64,000 nucleotides of DNA, from positions 1,961,289 through 2,025,288 of the forward strand of contig OY282446.1 of assembly GCA_958295975.1 (NCBI GenBank), written 5' to 3'. Within the stretch, counting starts at the first letter, position 1. Every line of letters begins with the position of its first letter. This document shows, one piece after another, positions 37,774 through 47,578 of the stretch. This DNA is from Tepidiformaceae bacterium (GTDB taxonomy: Bacteria; Chloroflexota; Dehalococcoidia; Tepidiformales; Tepidiformaceae). Both the position numbers and the translations under genes were made by a program. The notes under the pieces are model-generated. The model did no database searches, was not told the origin of the DNA, and saw nothing but the letters and a program-made list of their open reading frames with translations.

Positions 37774-39327
37774 ATGCGGATGCGCCTCGCCGCCATCGGG
37801 TTCGCCTGCGCGGCCATGCTCGCGGCCTGCGGCGGCGCTCCCGACGCGCCGCCGCCCGCGCCGTCGCTCACGGCCAGCGCTTCGCCCGCGCCGTCGCCCA
37901 CGGCCAGCGCCACGCCCGCGCCGTCGCCCACGCCCACGGCCACGGCCAGCGCCACGCCCATGCCGGTTCCGACCGCCACGCCTTCCCCCACGCCCGCGCC
38001 GCGCACGATCACGGACGAGGACGTGCTGGGGCTCGTCTACTGGACCGAGTTCGAGTTCTGGAACGGCTACCCGCTCGTCGGCGAAACCTCGCCCGCCGTG
38101 CTCGACACGCTGCGGGCCATGTCGCGCGACGACGCCTGGCTCCCGTACCTCATTGACCTCGCCGTCGTGCCCGCGCCCTACAGCGCCTTCGTCTACCGCA
38201 CGCTGCTCGACGCGCGCCCGGGCGAGGTTCCCGTGTTCGACTGGGTGGAGGGGCGCGGCCCCCGCGCGCCGGACGACGACGCGCCCCTCTACCTCGCCTT
38301 CAAGCACAGGCTCGTCACCGGCATCCAGGAGCGGATGGGCGCCTTCCTCGACCCCGCCAAACCGCGCGCGCTCTCCGCGCAGGAGGTCTTCTGGGGCGGC
38401 GTGCGCGTCGATGGCATCCCGCCGCTGGAATCGCCCGCCTTCGTCGCGCCGGAGGAGGCCGCCGCCTGGATCGGCGTGAAGGACCTCGTCATCGGCGTCG
38501 AGATCAACGGGGACGCGCGCGCCTATCCGCGCCGCATCATCGACTGGCACGAAATGGTGAACGACACCGTGGGCGGCGTGCCCGTCTCGCTCGCCTACTG
38601 CACGCTCTGCGGGAGCGCCATCCTCTACGACGGGCGCGCGGGCGGCATGGTCCACCGCTTCGGCACCAGCGGCCTCCTCTACCGCTCGAACAAGCTCATG
38701 TACGACCGCGCCACGAACAGCCTCTGGGAGCAGTACACGGGCGAGCCCGTCTGGGGCGACCTCGTGGGGAGCGGCCTGCGGCTCGCCATCCTGCCCGTGG
38801 TCCATACCACCTGGGAGCAGTGGCTGGCGGCCCATCCCGACACGCGCGTGCTCGACATCGAGACCGGCCACTCCCGCGACTACCGCGAGGGCGCCGCCTA
38901 CGCCCGCTACTTCGCCAGCTCCGGGCTCATGTTCCCCGTGCCCGACCGGCGCGGCCCGCTCGCCGTCAAGGACGGCGTCTACGCCGTGCGCCACAACGGC
39001 GAGGTGACGGCCTACCCCATCCTGCTGCTGGGCGAGCGCGGCTTCGTCGAGGACGAGATCGGCGGCGAGCGCGTGGTCGTCTTCGCCACCGCCGACCGCA
39101 CGGGCGCGCGCGCCTACGCCGCGGGCGGGGAGCGCTTCGTCTCCTTCGACGCGGACGCGGGCGTCGCGCTCGCGGAGGGCGGCGCGCGCTGGCGGCTCAC
39201 GGAGGGCGCGCTGCTGGACGGGAGCGGCGGCGAGCTCGCGCGCCTGCCCGGCCACAACAGCTTCTGGTTCGCGCTCACGAATCACCTCCCCGCCTTCCGC
39301 CTCTACGAGCCGCCCGACGCATCCTGA
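37774..39327 (+). CDS. DUF3179 domain lipoprotein
   Basis: A 517-residue exported lipoprotein. A signal peptide ends in a lipobox (LAAC), followed by a Pro/Ser/Thr/Ala linker of about 55 residues that would span the cell envelope. The main body (from about 200) matches DUF3179, with [20 protein letters not shown] and [15 protein letters not shown]; the CTLC cysteines may bind metal or form a disulfide. DUF3179 proteins are common in marine and thermophilic bacteria, but their function is unknown. The start lies seven bases after a TACACT box. Confidence 0.87.
   Translation: MRMRLAAIGFACAAMLAACGGAPDAPPPAPSLTASASPAPSPTASATPAPSPTPTATASATPMPVPTATPSPTPAPRTITDEDVLGLVYWTEFEFWNGYPLVGETSPAVLDTLRAMSRDDAWLPYLIDLAVVPAPYSAFVYRTLLDARPGEVPVFDWVEGRGPRAPDDDAPLYLAFKHRLVTGIQERMGAFLDPAKPRALSAQEVFWGGVRVDGIPPLESPAFVAPEEAAAWIGVKDLVIGVEINGDARAYPRRIIDWHEMVNDTVGGVPVSLAYCTLCGSAILYDGRAGGMVHRFGTSGLLYRSNKLMYDRATNSLWEQYTGEPVWGDLVGSGLRLAILPVVHTTWEQWLAAHPDTRVLDIETGHSRDYREGAAYARYFASSGLMFPVPDRRGPLAVKDGVYAVRHNGEVTAYPILLLGERGFVEDEIGGERVVVFATADRTGARAYAAGGERFVSFDADAGVALAEGGARWRLTEGALLDGSGGELARLPGHNSFWFALTNHLPAFRLYEPPDAS
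37858..37959 (+). repeat. 30-bp tandem repeats coding for a Pro/Ser/Thr linker
   Basis: Two 30-bp copies (37858-37887 and 37888-37917) are nearly identical and a third (37918-37959) contains a 12-bp expansion. They encode the APSxTASA-type linker of the DUF3179 lipoprotein. Repeat number may vary between strains. It is not a CRISPR. Confidence 0.75.
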
Positions 39328-39406
39328 GCCGTCCCGCGTGGCGGTTCCCCCCGAACGCCGCCGCCGGTAGGCTTGCGCGCGACGGCGCGGCCCGTCCGGA
39401 GGCACG

Positions 39407-40663
39407 ATGAAGGTTCACGAATACCAGGCGAAGGAACTCTTCGCGCGGTACGGCGTCGAGGTTCCGCGGGGGCGCGTGGCCGCCACGCCCGCGGAGGCGC
39501 GCGCCATCGCGGAGGAGCTGGGCGGCAAGGTCGTCGTGAAGGCGCAGATTCACGCCGGCGGGCGCGGCAAGGGCCGCCTCGTGGCGGAGGACGGGACGGC
39601 GGCCATGTTCGCGCGGCTCACCGCCGACGCGGCGGCGCACGAGGGCCAGGTGCGCGGCGAGCGCGTGGGTGGCGTGCGCCTCGCGGACACGCCCGCCGAG
39701 GCCGAACGCGAGGCCGCCAGCATCCTCGGCCACCACCTCGTCTCCATCCAGACCGGCCCCGAGGGCAGGCGCGTGCAGCGCGTGCTCGTCGAGGAGCAGT
39801 CGGCGGTGGCGCGCGAGCTCTACCTCGCCATCATCGTCGACGGCGCGCGCGGGACGCCCCTGATCATGGCCTCCACCGAGGGCGGGCAGGAGATCGAGGC
39901 GGTGGCCGCGCGCGACCCCGACGCGATCGCGCGCCTCGCCGTCAACCCCGCGACTGGCTACGAGCCCTACATCGGGCGCACGCTGGCGGCGCGGCTGGGC
40001 CTCGCCGGGGAGCAGGCGGCGGCCCTCGGCAAGCTCGCCGCGAACCTCTGCCGCGCCGCCGTCGAGAGCGACGCCAGCCTCGCCGAGATCAACCCCCTCG
40101 CCGTCACCGCGGACGGGCGCGTGCTCGCGCTCGACGCCAAGTTCACGATCGACGACAACGCCCTCTTCCGGCACGAAGACCTGGCGGCGTTGCGCGACCG
40201 GGACGAGGAGGACCGCCTCGAGGTGCTGGCCGCCGAGCTGGGCGTGGCCAACTTCATCAAGCTCGACGGCGACATCGGCTGCATCGTGAACGGCGCGGGC
40301 CTGGCCATGGCCACCATGGACACGATCAAGCTGGCCGGGGGCGAACCGGCCAACTTCCTCGACATCGGCACCGTGAACGACCCCTCGCGCGTGGTGAACG
40401 CCATCCGCGTGATCAGCGAGGACCCTTCCGTGAAGGCCATCCTCGTCAACATCTTCGGGGGCATGGCGCGCGTGGACGTGATCGCGCAGGGCGTCATCGA
40501 CGCGGAGCGCGAGCTCGGCCTGAAGCTGCCCGTGGTCATGCGGCTGGTGGGCACGAACCTGGCCGAGGGCGAGCGGCTGCTCGCGGAGGCGGGGCTCGAC
40601 GTCATCCGCGCGGAGAGCCTCGGCGAAGCCGCCGCGAAGGCGGTGGCCGCCGCCCGCGCCTAG
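39407..40663 (+). CDS. sucC: Succinate-CoA ligase (ADP-forming) subunit beta
   Basis: A 418-residue ATP-grasp subunit of succinyl-CoA synthetase ([20 protein letters not shown]). It includes [12 protein letters not shown] for nucleotide binding, the EINPLA metal site motif, and the C-terminal GGxxxxxFxDIGT and [10 protein letters not shown] motifs. It makes ATP from succinyl-CoA in the TCA cycle together with SucD; sucD is not next to it and lies outside this window. A GGAGG Shine-Dalgarno precedes the ATG. It shares a CTAG stop with the convergent gene. Confidence 0.94.
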   Translation: MKVHEYQAKELFARYGVEVPRGRVAATPAEARAIAEELGGKVVVKAQIHAGGRGKGRLVAEDGTAAMFARLTADAAAHEGQVRGERVGGVRLADTPAEAEREAASILGHHLVSIQTGPEGRRVQRVLVEEQSAVARELYLAIIVDGARGTPLIMASTEGGQEIEAVAARDPDAIARLAVNPATGYEPYIGRTLAARLGLAGEQAAALGKLAANLCRAAVESDASLAEINPLAVTADGRVLALDAKFTIDDNALFRHEDLAALRDRDEEDRLEVLAAELGVANFIKLDGDIGCIVNGAGLAMATMDTIKLAGGEPANFLDIGTVNDPSRVVNAIRVISEDPSVKAILVNIFGGMARVDVIAQGVIDAERELGLKLPVVMRLVGTNLAEGERLLAEAGLDVIRAESLGEAAAKAVAAARA

Positions 40664-41100
40664 CGGTCGCGCAGCACGCGGCCCAGGGCGCGTCCCTTGT
40701 CCGGCGTCGGGTCCTCGACGAGGCCGTAGATCTCGCGCCCCTCGTGGTCCTCGGGCAGGTGCTCGGTGATGGGCAGCCCCTCCTCCGTGACGAAGAGCAG
40801 GCAGTGGCAGTACTTGAACTTCTGCATCTCGTCGCAGGCGCAGATCCAGTCGCGCCGCTTCGCCTCTTCCTCCCGGGGCAGGTAGAGGCCGTCGGGCCAG
40901 TTCCCGTCCGCGTCCTTCTCCGGGTAGAAGTTGCAGGGGCAGATGGGGCGGCCGTAGTCGTCCACGTTGGCGGCCAGCCCCAGCACCACCGCCTCCGTGA
41001 TCGCGCGATCGGGATGGAGGTGCGTGCCCGACTTGGCCGCGAACTTGTCGGCGTAGTTCCACATCTTCCGCGTCGATTTGTCGCTGGGCGGTTCGCGCAT
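40660..41100 (-). CDS. Ferredoxin-thioredoxin reductase catalytic chain
   Basis: A 146-residue FTR beta chain, the subunit that uses a [4Fe-4S] cluster and a redox disulfide to reduce thioredoxin with ferredoxin electrons. The six cysteines are present in three pairs: CPC (54-56), CAC (87-89) and CHC (98-100). The gap between the first and second pair is about 14 residues longer than in cyanobacterial enzymes. No variable chain or ferredoxin gene is nearby, as is usual for non-phototrophs. ATG 41100 has AAGGGGGAG upstream. Its stop and that of sucC are the same CTAG. Confidence 0.9.
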   Translation of the reverse strand: MREPPSDKSTRKMWNYADKFAAKSGTHLHPDRAITEAVVLGLAANVDDYGRPICPCNFYPEKDADGNWPDGLYLPREEEAKRRDWICACDEMQKFKYCHCLLFVTEEGLPITEHLPEDHEGREIYGLVEDPTPDKGRALGRVLRDR

Positions 41101-41228
41101 GGGCTCCCCCTTCGTCCGCTGCAAGGGTAGGCCCCTTCCCCGCCGCTGGCCAGTCCCCCGCGAACCCCTTGAAGGGCGCGCCGCGGTTCGCTACCGTTGA
41201 CCGCGCGCGCGGCGCACGGAGGCGCGGA

Positions 41229-43001
41229 ATGCACGACCTGGTCATTCGCAACGGCACCATCGTGGACGGGACGGGCGCTCCGCCCTTCCGCGCCGACCTC
41301 GCCATCGACGGCGGCGTCGTCAGCGCCATCGGGCGCATCGAGGCGGAGGGGCGCGAGACGATCGACGCCGGCGGGCTGCTGGTGACCCCCGGCTTCGTCG
41401 ACATCCACACGCACTTCGACGGGCAGATCACGTGGGATCCGCTGCTCACGCCCTCCTGCTGGCACGGCGTCACCACCGTGGTCATGGGCAACTGCGGCGT
41501 GGGCTTCGCGCCCGTCGCGCCCAACCGCCACGACTGGCTGATCGGCCTCATGGAGGGCGTGGAGGACATCCCCGGCACGGCCCTGGCCGCGGGCATGCGC
41601 TGGAACTGGGAGACCTTCCCCGAATACCTCGACTACGTGGACACGCTGCCGAAGGCGCTCGACGTGGGCACGCAGGTGCCGCACGGGGCCGTGCGCGCCT
41701 ACGTGATGGGCGAGCGCGGGGCCAACAACGAGCCCGCCAACCCCGAGGACATCGCCGAGATGAAGCGCCTCGTGCGCGAGGGCATCGAGGCGGGCGCGCT
41801 CGGCGTCTCCACCTCGCGCACCATCGCCCACCGCGCCATCGACGGCGAGAACGTGCCCGGCACCTTCGCCGCCGAGGACGAGATGATGGCCTTCGGCGAA
41901 GCCCTCGCGGAGGCGGGCACGGGCGTCTTCGAGCTCGCCCCCGCGGGCGTCACCGGCGACGACATGGCCCTGCCCGACCGCGAGGTCGCCTGGATGCGCC
42001 GCGTCTCCGCCGCCACCGGCCGCCCCATCACCTTCGCCCTCGTCCAGCTCGACGTGGAGCCGGAGCACTGGAAGCGCATGTTCCGCCTCTCCGAGGAGGC
42101 CGCCGCCGAGGGCGCGGACCTCCGCCCGCAGGTGACGGCGCGCGCCCCCGGCGTGCTGCTCGGCCTGCAGACGAACCATCCCTGGGTGAACACGCCCGCC
42201 TTCCGCGACATCAGCGGCCACTACGCGCTCGGCGCGGGCGACGCCCACCGCCTGCGCCGCGCCCCGCTCGACGAAATCGTGGCCGAACTGCGCAAGCCGG
42301 AGGTGAAGGAGCGGCTCATGGGCGAGCTGCCCGAGGCGCGGCAGGACATCGCCTTCATCGACCTCGCCCGCGTCTTCCCCCTGCGCGAGCCGCTCGACTA
42401 CGAGCCGCGCGAGGAGGACAGCGTGGCCGCCCGCGCCGCGCGCGAGGGGCGCGACGCCCACGACCTCTTCTACGACCTGATGCTGGAGGACGGCGGCGCG
42501 CGCATGTTCTTCGCGCCCACGCTCAACTACACGGCCTACGACTACGAGGCGGTGCGCGCCATGCTCACGCATCCGCGCGCCGCCCTCGGGCTCGACGACG
42601 CGGGCGCCCACTGCGGCGTCATCTGCGACGCCAGCATGCCCACCTTCATGCTCACGCACTGGGCCCGCGACCGCTCCCGCGGCGAGAAGCTGCCGCTGGA
42701 GTTCGCGGTGAAGAAGATGACGCAGGACACCGCCAGCCTCTACGGCCTGCACGACCGCGGCGTGCTGCGCCCGGGCATGAAGGGCGACGTGAACGTGATC
42801 GACCTGGAGCGGCTGCGGCTGCGCGTGCCCGAGCTGGCGCACGACCTGCCCGCGGACGGGCGACGCCTCATCCAGCGCGCCGAGGGCTTCGTGGCCACCA
42901 TCGTCAGCGGCGAGACGGTGATGCGCGAGGGCGAGGACACGGGCGCGCGCCCCGGCCAGCTGGTGCGCGGCGAGCGCGCCCCCGCCGCGCGCGTCGTGTA
43001 G
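41229..43001 (+). CDS. Amidohydrolase, N-acyl-D-amino-acid deacylase type
   Basis: A 590-residue metal-dependent hydrolase of the D-aminoacylase/dihydroorotase-like group. It has the N-terminal [12 protein letters not shown] strand, the metal-binding [21 protein letters not shown], the SRTIAHR region and the C-terminal LDDAGAHCG where Asp is catalytic. The gene is longer than standard deacylases (about 480), mostly because of an insertion around residues 280-390. Probable action: hydrolysis of N-acyl bonds on D-amino acids or related amides. GGAGG precedes the ATG at 41229. Confidence 0.87.
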   Translation: MHDLVIRNGTIVDGTGAPPFRADLAIDGGVVSAIGRIEAEGRETIDAGGLLVTPGFVDIHTHFDGQITWDPLLTPSCWHGVTTVVMGNCGVGFAPVAPNRHDWLIGLMEGVEDIPGTALAAGMRWNWETFPEYLDYVDTLPKALDVGTQVPHGAVRAYVMGERGANNEPANPEDIAEMKRLVREGIEAGALGVSTSRTIAHRAIDGENVPGTFAAEDEMMAFGEALAEAGTGVFELAPAGVTGDDMALPDREVAWMRRVSAATGRPITFALVQLDVEPEHWKRMFRLSEEAAAEGADLRPQVTARAPGVLLGLQTNHPWVNTPAFRDISGHYALGAGDAHRLRRAPLDEIVAELRKPEVKERLMGELPEARQDIAFIDLARVFPLREPLDYEPREEDSVAARAAREGRDAHDLFYDLMLEDGGARMFFAPTLNYTAYDYEAVRAMLTHPRAALGLDDAGAHCGVICDASMPTFMLTHWARDRSRGEKLPLEFAVKKMTQDTASLYGLHDRGVLRPGMKGDVNVIDLERLRLRVPELAHDLPADGRRLIQRAEGFVATIVSGETVMREGEDTGARPGQLVRGERAPAARVV

Positions 43002-43013
43002 TCTGGAGGGACC

Positions 43014-43853
43014 ATGCCGATCCTGCGTGTTGCCTTGGCCCGGGTGTTGCGCGACGAGAATGCTCCCGTCTCGTTCTTCGAGGAGGATTTTCGTGATGCG
43101 CTCCTGAAGGCGTTGAACCCTGAAGTCTCTGTGGAACGGTATAGTCGGCATTGGCGCCTGTCGCAGCCGCTTCATGAGGGCGCATGGGTCACTGGTCGGC
43201 TGGGCTTTCTTGATCCGACTGTGACTTCGGGTATCGACTACAGTGAAGACACCCGAGATTTCGTTGAGATTGAAGAACAACACAGGGGAGGAACCTTTTC
43301 GAATTTTGCGATCCACATCCCCAGCCAGTACATCATCTTTGAACTCAAGCCGAAGCCTAATGAGATTCTCCCCAATTCTTTCGTTAACGCACTCAAGGCA
43401 ATTCTATCGAAAGATATCTTGGCTCGCCTAACGGCAGAAATGGTCTTTGATTCTGGTAAATTGGACGAATGGCTGGGTTCAGTGGATAAAGTCACTCAGA
43501 TCAAGATTGATCTTCGAAGGCCGAATCCTGATTTCTCTGATCGTCCGGATAGTGTCAAGCAGATTCTCGAGAACACTAATGCAGCAAAAGTGAGAATCGA
43601 GGCTAGGTCCGGGGATGATGGTCTAGAAGTTCAAGACTCTGATCTGCATGAGTATGCAGAGTATGCAGAAGAAGAAGGATACGGTTCAATTAAGGCGACT
43701 GGTGATAGAGCGGGAAAGACTGCAAGGTTTGAGTCTATTCGGCATGTTCCTCAAGAACGTATCGACACTGATGAAGGAGAAGAAAGGAGCTCCATCCTAG
43801 AGAAAATTAAGCAAGTTGGGCAAGGCTTCATCGATGGCCGCCGGAAGAACTAA
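43014..43853 (+). CDS. AT-rich accessory protein, unknown function
   Basis: A 279-residue soluble protein, visibly AT-richer than the genes around it. It has no recognised catalytic motif. A stretch TQIKIDLRRPNPDFSD followed by a helical and acidic region (HEYAEYAEEEGYGSIKATG) faintly resembles DUF4747-like proteins reported near defence genes; low confidence. The ATG has GGAGGG upstream. Its stop overlaps the start of the next, membrane-protein gene (TAATG), so the two form a coupled pair with soluble sensor plus membrane partner layout. Confidence 0.55.
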   Translation: MPILRVALARVLRDENAPVSFFEEDFRDALLKALNPEVSVERYSRHWRLSQPLHEGAWVTGRLGFLDPTVTSGIDYSEDTRDFVEIEEQHRGGTFSNFAIHIPSQYIIFELKPKPNEILPNSFVNALKAILSKDILARLTAEMVFDSGKLDEWLGSVDKVTQIKIDLRRPNPDFSDRPDSVKQILENTNAAKVRIEARSGDDGLEVQDSDLHEYAEYAEEEGYGSIKATGDRAGKTARFESIRHVPQERIDTDEGEERSSILEKIKQVGQGFIDGRRKN

Positions 43854-44404
43854 TGGCTATCTTCTGGAAGATCACGCTGCTGAAATGGAAGTCTCTTCTG
43901 TCGTGGGATATTATGATCCCTATCATGGCAGCTCTTATCCTGTCGCTTGCCCCTAGTCGCTCGGTCCTTACTACTCGATTTGAGACCATTATGATAACTG
44001 AAATTGGAGTCATGATTGCGATCATCGGAGTTTCTTTGGCTTCTCTTGCGATCACTGTCAGTCTTTTATCCGGAAGTCTTCTGCAAATTCTTAGTGAGCA
44101 TGGTCATGGTATCGCTGAGGATATTTGGCCATTCTGGCTGACTAGTGTATTCGCAAGTATCACGGCAATTCTGGGAATATTCAGCTTGTCCTTCATTGCG
44201 AGTGATCCTGATTCTGAAATAGAAATGTGGCTGATCAGGCTATCAACTGGTGTTGTCGGGTTTTTCTTCACTTGGACACTGGTTAGTGTCGTTCAACTTG
44301 TCAGTGTTGTGCGGGATTATGCCGATATTCGTGCTCAATTTCTTCGTATCTCGGTTGAGGAGGCCGTAAGGGAGCGTGCTAGCATGGATGGCGAAGAAGA
44401 GTGA
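43853..44404 (+). CDS. AT-rich four-span membrane protein, unknown function
   Basis: A 183-residue membrane protein with hydrophobic segments at about 16-33, 48-75, 88-113 and 125-150, and a short charged C-terminal tail. It overlaps the upstream gene by one base. No family is recognised. Small membrane proteins coupled to a soluble partner occur as effectors in abortive-infection systems, but this is inference. A terminator-like hairpin lies just downstream. Confidence 0.55.
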   Translation: MAIFWKITLLKWKSLLSWDIMIPIMAALILSLAPSRSVLTTRFETIMITEIGVMIAIIGVSLASLAITVSLLSGSLLQILSEHGHGIAEDIWPFWLTSVFASITAILGIFSLSFIASDPDSEIEMWLIRLSTGVVGFFFTWTLVSVVQLVSVVRDYADIRAQFLRISVEEAVRERASMDGEEE

Positions 44405-44413
44405 CCCCGCAAT

Positions 44414-44431
44414 AGCGGCGGGCGGGCCGCT
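44414..44431. terminator. Possible bidirectional terminator hairpin
   Basis: AGCGGC (44414-44419) pairs with GCCGCT (44426-44431), with AAT on each side. It sits ten bases after the stop of the AT-rich membrane gene. There is no long U run, so strength is uncertain. Confidence 0.35.
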
Positions 44432-44678
44432 AATCCCGCTCCTCGCCTTCGGGGCCGTGCTCGTCCGACTCGCCGCCGCCACCCACTTCGGGGTGGGCGC
44501 TCCATGCGTCGAAGGGCTCGCTGGATAAGCCCGCCCCAAGGTCCGCGCCGGGGCCGCCGCCGGCGCCCGATGCCCGCCGCGCTGCTACCATCGGCGGAGC
44601 AGCGCGCGGCCCCACGGCTGGCGCGCGGGGAGGCCCGCCGTTCCCTTTCCTTCGCCGGGATCGCGCCTCCCCCCGGTT
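44432..44678. other. Intergenic stretch before the MFS gene
   Basis: No gene is supported here. A 53-codon open frame on the minus strand (ATG 44591 to TAG 44430) ends in an acidic stretch (GGGGESDEHGPEGEERD) but lacks a recognisable promoter or Shine-Dalgarno, so I do not call it. It could be a small acidic protein. Confidence 0.3.
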
Positions 44679-45944
44679 CTGAACCCCCGCCGCCTCTTCT
44701 ACGGCTGGTGGATCGTCGGCGCGGGCGTCGTCATCAACGCCCTCGTGGGCGCGCTCTTCATGCACGCCTACGGCACCTACGTGGCCGTCTTCAAGGACCA
44801 CCCCTCCGGCTTCGGCTGGAGCAGCTCCATGCTCGCGGGCGGCTACTCCGTGGTGCAGGGGACGAACGGCGTCATCGGGCCGCTGCAGGGCTGGCTCACG
44901 GACCGCTTCGGCCCGCGCGCCATCATCCGCATCGGGCTGATGCTGTTCGGCGGCGGGCTCATGCTCTTCAGCCGCATCGAGTCGCCCGCGCACTTCTTTC
45001 TGGCGCTGATCGTGATCGCCGCCGGGCTCAGCCTGGGCGGCTTCCTCTCGCTCATCGTGGCGGTGGTCAACTGGTTCGAGCGGCGGCGCGCCACCGCCAT
45101 CAGCTTCCTCACGGGCGGCTTCGCCCTCGGCGGCGCGCTCCTCCTCCTCACGGCGTTCGGCATCGAGACGTTCGGCTGGCGCACGACCGCGCTCGCGTCG
45201 GGGATGCTGGCCATCGGCGTGGGGCTGCCCGTCTCCCAGCTGGTGCGCCACCGCCCCGAGGACCACGGCTACCAGGTCGACGGCGGCCCCGCGCCCGACG
45301 CCCGCGAGGCCGCGCCCGGGGCCGTCGCCGCCGTTTCCGCGGCGGACGACGGCTTCACCGTGGGCGAGGCCCTGCGGACGCGCCAGTTCTGGTTCATCTC
45401 GCTCGGCCACGGCGCGGCCCTGCTCGTCATCTCGGCGGTCATGGTCCACCTCGTCACGCATCTCACGGAGAGCCTCGACTACTCCCTCTCGCGGGCGGCC
45501 ATCGTCACGCTGGTCATCACCATCGCGCAGGTGACGGGCACGCTCGCGGGCGGCTTCTTCGGCGACCGCGTGAGCAAGCGCGGCATCGCCATCGCGGCCA
45601 TGCTGGTGCAGGGCGCGGGCCTGATCCTGCTGGCCCTGTCGGGGGCCGTCTGGCTCATCTTCCTCTTCGCCGCCGCCCACGGCTTCTCCTGGGGCATCCG
45701 CGGGCCGGTGATGCTGGCGCTGCGCGCCGATTACTTCGGGCGGCGCGACTTCGGCAAGATCATGGGCCTCTCGCAGCTGGTGATGACGACGGGCATGATG
45801 AGCGGCCCCCTCTTCGCCGGGATCATGCGCGACCTGCTGGGCGATTTCGAGATCGGCTTCATCGTGCTCGGCCTGCTCGCCGCCGCCGGATCGCTCTTCT
45901 TCGTGTTCGCGCCGAAGCCCCGCCGCCCCCTCGCGGGCGCGTAG
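44679..45944 (+). CDS. Major facilitator superfamily transporter, probable CTG start
   Basis: An MFS permease of about 421 residues with 12 predicted spans. It starts with the conserved RRLFYGWWIVGAGVVINA of oxalate/formate-type and monocarboxylate-type MFS proteins; GWLTDRFGPR is the loop 2-3 motif. GTG 44745 is the first ATG/GTG in frame but lies inside the first membrane helix. The conserved YGWW segment upstream requires a start at or before CTG 44679. Substrate unknown, perhaps a carboxylate. It directly precedes a VOC gene that has its own -10 box inside this gene's end. Confidence 0.82.
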   Translation: MNPRRLFYGWWIVGAGVVINALVGALFMHAYGTYVAVFKDHPSGFGWSSSMLAGGYSVVQGTNGVIGPLQGWLTDRFGPRAIIRIGLMLFGGGLMLFSRIESPAHFFLALIVIAAGLSLGGFLSLIVAVVNWFERRRATAISFLTGGFALGGALLLLTAFGIETFGWRTTALASGMLAIGVGLPVSQLVRHRPEDHGYQVDGGPAPDAREAAPGAVAAVSAADDGFTVGEALRTRQFWFISLGHGAALLVISAVMVHLVTHLTESLDYSLSRAAIVTLVITIAQVTGTLAGGFFGDRVSKRGIAIAAMLVQGAGLILLALSGAVWLIFLFAAAHGFSWGIRGPVMLALRADYFGRRDFGKIMGLSQLVMTTGMMSGPLFAGIMRDLLGDFEIGFIVLGLLAAAGSLFFVFAPKPRRPLAGA

Positions 45945-45947
45945 AAT
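45942..45947 (+). promoter_or_regulatory. -10 box (TAGAAT) for a leaderless gene
   Basis: TAGAAT overlaps the stop codon of the MFS gene and ends six bases before the ATG at 45954. Confidence 0.45.
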
Positions 45948-45953
45948 CGCCCC

Positions 45954-46955
45954 ATGGGCACGTTCACCGCCGACGGGCCGAACCCCGGCGTGGCGCAGTT
46001 CGCCATCAGCGTGAGCGACCTGCCGCGCGCCGCCCGGCTCTACTGCGACGCCCTCGGCTGTCGCAAGGCGGGCGGGCTGCTCATCTGGGGCGATTTCCTC
46101 GCCGCCCTGCAGCGCGTGCCCGATCCGGAGGCGGCGCTCTGGTGGCTGATCGACCGGCAGGATTTCGTGCAGCTCGAGGTGTGGGGCTACACGCGCCCGC
46201 GCCCGCGCGCCCTGCCCCGCGACTGGCGGCCCAGCGACACCGGCTACGCGCGCACCATCTTCCACGTGGACGACTTCGACGGCGCGCTCGACCACCTGCC
46301 GCAACTCGGGATCGCGACCGTCACGCCGCCCGCGGGGCCGCGCGGCGACCGGCGCGTCTGCATCCGCGACCACGACGGCCTCATCGTGGAGCTGCTGGAG
46401 CGCGACCCGCTGCCCGACGCGCGCGCGCCGCGCTGGCCGGAGGCGGGCTGCGCCATCCGCGGCGTCGCCCTCTCCGTGCCCGACATCGACCGCGCGCGGC
46501 GCTTCTGGGTGGAAACGCTGGCCCTTGAGGAGGTCGATCCGGCCCTGCTCGACGCGCCCGGGCGCGAGGCGCTGTGGGGGCTGCCCGGCGCGCGCTCGGA
46601 GGGGCTGCTGCTGCGCGCGGGCGACGGGCTGGTGGAAATCCGGCAGTACCGCGATCCCGCCCCGCGCCCGCGCCCCGACGGCTACCTGCTGAGCGACGTC
46701 GGCATCCTCAACGTGGCCCTCGGCTACCGCACGCGCGCGGCCTTCGAGGCCGCCTTCGCGCGCCTGCTGGACGCGGGCTACACGGCCAACGTCATGCCCA
46801 ACCGCGAAGGGCCGTTCACCTCCTCCTACGTGAACGACGATCAGGGCTTCTCGCTGGAGATGTTCCACTGCGCGCCGGAGATCGACGAGTACCTCGGCTT
46901 CACGCCGGAGCGCACGTGGCGCGCGGCCACGGGCCGCCCGCCGCGCACTCCCTAG
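45954..46955 (+). CDS. Two-domain VOC (glyoxalase/extradiol dioxygenase-like) protein
   Basis: A 333-residue protein with two vicinal-oxygen-chelate modules. The first (QFAISVSDLPRAARLYCDAL; FHVDDFDGALDHL; CIRDHDGLIVELLE) and the second (GVALSVPDIDRARRFWVETL; FSLEMFH) each show the beta-alpha-beta-beta-beta pattern; Glu in IVELLE and LEMFH may be metal ligands. It may act on a lactoylglutathione-like adduct or an aromatic ring; the substrate is unknown. It shares a CTAG stop with the convergent membrane gene. Confidence 0.82.
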   Translation: MGTFTADGPNPGVAQFAISVSDLPRAARLYCDALGCRKAGGLLIWGDFLAALQRVPDPEAALWWLIDRQDFVQLEVWGYTRPRPRALPRDWRPSDTGYARTIFHVDDFDGALDHLPQLGIATVTPPAGPRGDRRVCIRDHDGLIVELLERDPLPDARAPRWPEAGCAIRGVALSVPDIDRARRFWVETLALEEVDPALLDAPGREALWGLPGARSEGLLLRAGDGLVEIRQYRDPAPRPRPDGYLLSDVGILNVALGYRTRAAFEAAFARLLDAGYTANVMPNREGPFTSSYVNDDQGFSLEMFHCAPEIDEYLGFTPERTWRAATGRPPRTP

Positions 46956-47497
46956 CCGAAGGGCGCGGCGAACCAGCCGCCGATCGCCTCCAGCGCCTCG
47001 ACGGCGGTGAAGCCGTCGAGCCACTGGCCGCCGTGCAGGGCGTACTCGTGGAAGAGCTTGAGCGCCGTCAGCCCCGCCAGCGCGAGGATCACGTTGCGGC
47101 GCGTGAAGGCGAAGTTCGGACGCCAGTGGGGCAGGCTCGCCACGAACAGGAACCACCACTCGAACACGTTGGGGAAGGCCAGCAGCACGGTGCGCGAGCC
47201 CGTCGCCTCGAAGAGGGCGAACCCCGCCAGGCGAAAGATGAACAGCGCCACCGCCACCGAGCGCGCCGTCCCCCGCCAGCGCAGGGCCACGATCAGGAAG
47301 GCCAGCTGGTAGGCCTGGTCGAGCCACTTGTCCAGCGCCTGGTAGTCGCGCACCCCGCCGAGGTCGAGCAGGTTGCGGAGGAAGAGGTCGCTGAGGTCCA
47401 CGAACACGGCGATGAGGCCGCCCGCGAAGGCCCAGCGCAGCACGGGCAATGCGCCCGCCACGCGCACGATTGCGATCGCCAGCTCCTCGCCCGTCAT
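46952..47497 (-). CDS. Multi-span membrane protein, unknown function
   Basis: A 181-residue protein with about four to five hydrophobic segments (VLRWAFAGGLIAVFVDLSDL, YQLAFLIVALRW, VAVALFIFRLAGFALFE, VFEWWFLFVASL). I do not recognise the family. A GGGGGGAGG Shine-Dalgarno precedes the ATG. TAGTAT on its strand and TATACT on the other overlap at 47529-47535, forming a compact divergent promoter with the glutamate dehydrogenase gene. Confidence 0.6.
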   Translation of the reverse strand: MTGEELAIAIVRVAGALPVLRWAFAGGLIAVFVDLSDLFLRNLLDLGGVRDYQALDKWLDQAYQLAFLIVALRWRGTARSVAVALFIFRLAGFALFEATGSRTVLLAFPNVFEWWFLFVASLPHWRPNFAFTRRNVILALAGLTALKLFHEYALHGGQWLDGFTAVEALEAIGGWFAAPFG

Positions 47498-47578
47498 GCG
47501 CGTCCGCCTCCCCCCGTGCCGTGCGCCCTATACTACGGGGCGCGCGGGGCGGGCCGTCCCCGCCCGAGGGGGTCGCCC

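Noticed and set aside
37858-37959. Short regular repeats considered as a CRISPR array
   Set aside because: The copies are directly adjacent, without spacers, and encode the Pro/Ser/Thr linker of a lipoprotein in frame.
40602-43316. A 904-codon minus-strand frame over the amidohydrolase
   Set aside because: It is antisense to a gene with clear catalytic motifs and shows no recognisable domain.
44430-44591. A 53-codon acidic frame on the minus strand
   Set aside because: No promoter box, Shine-Dalgarno or recognised family; kept only as a note on the gap.
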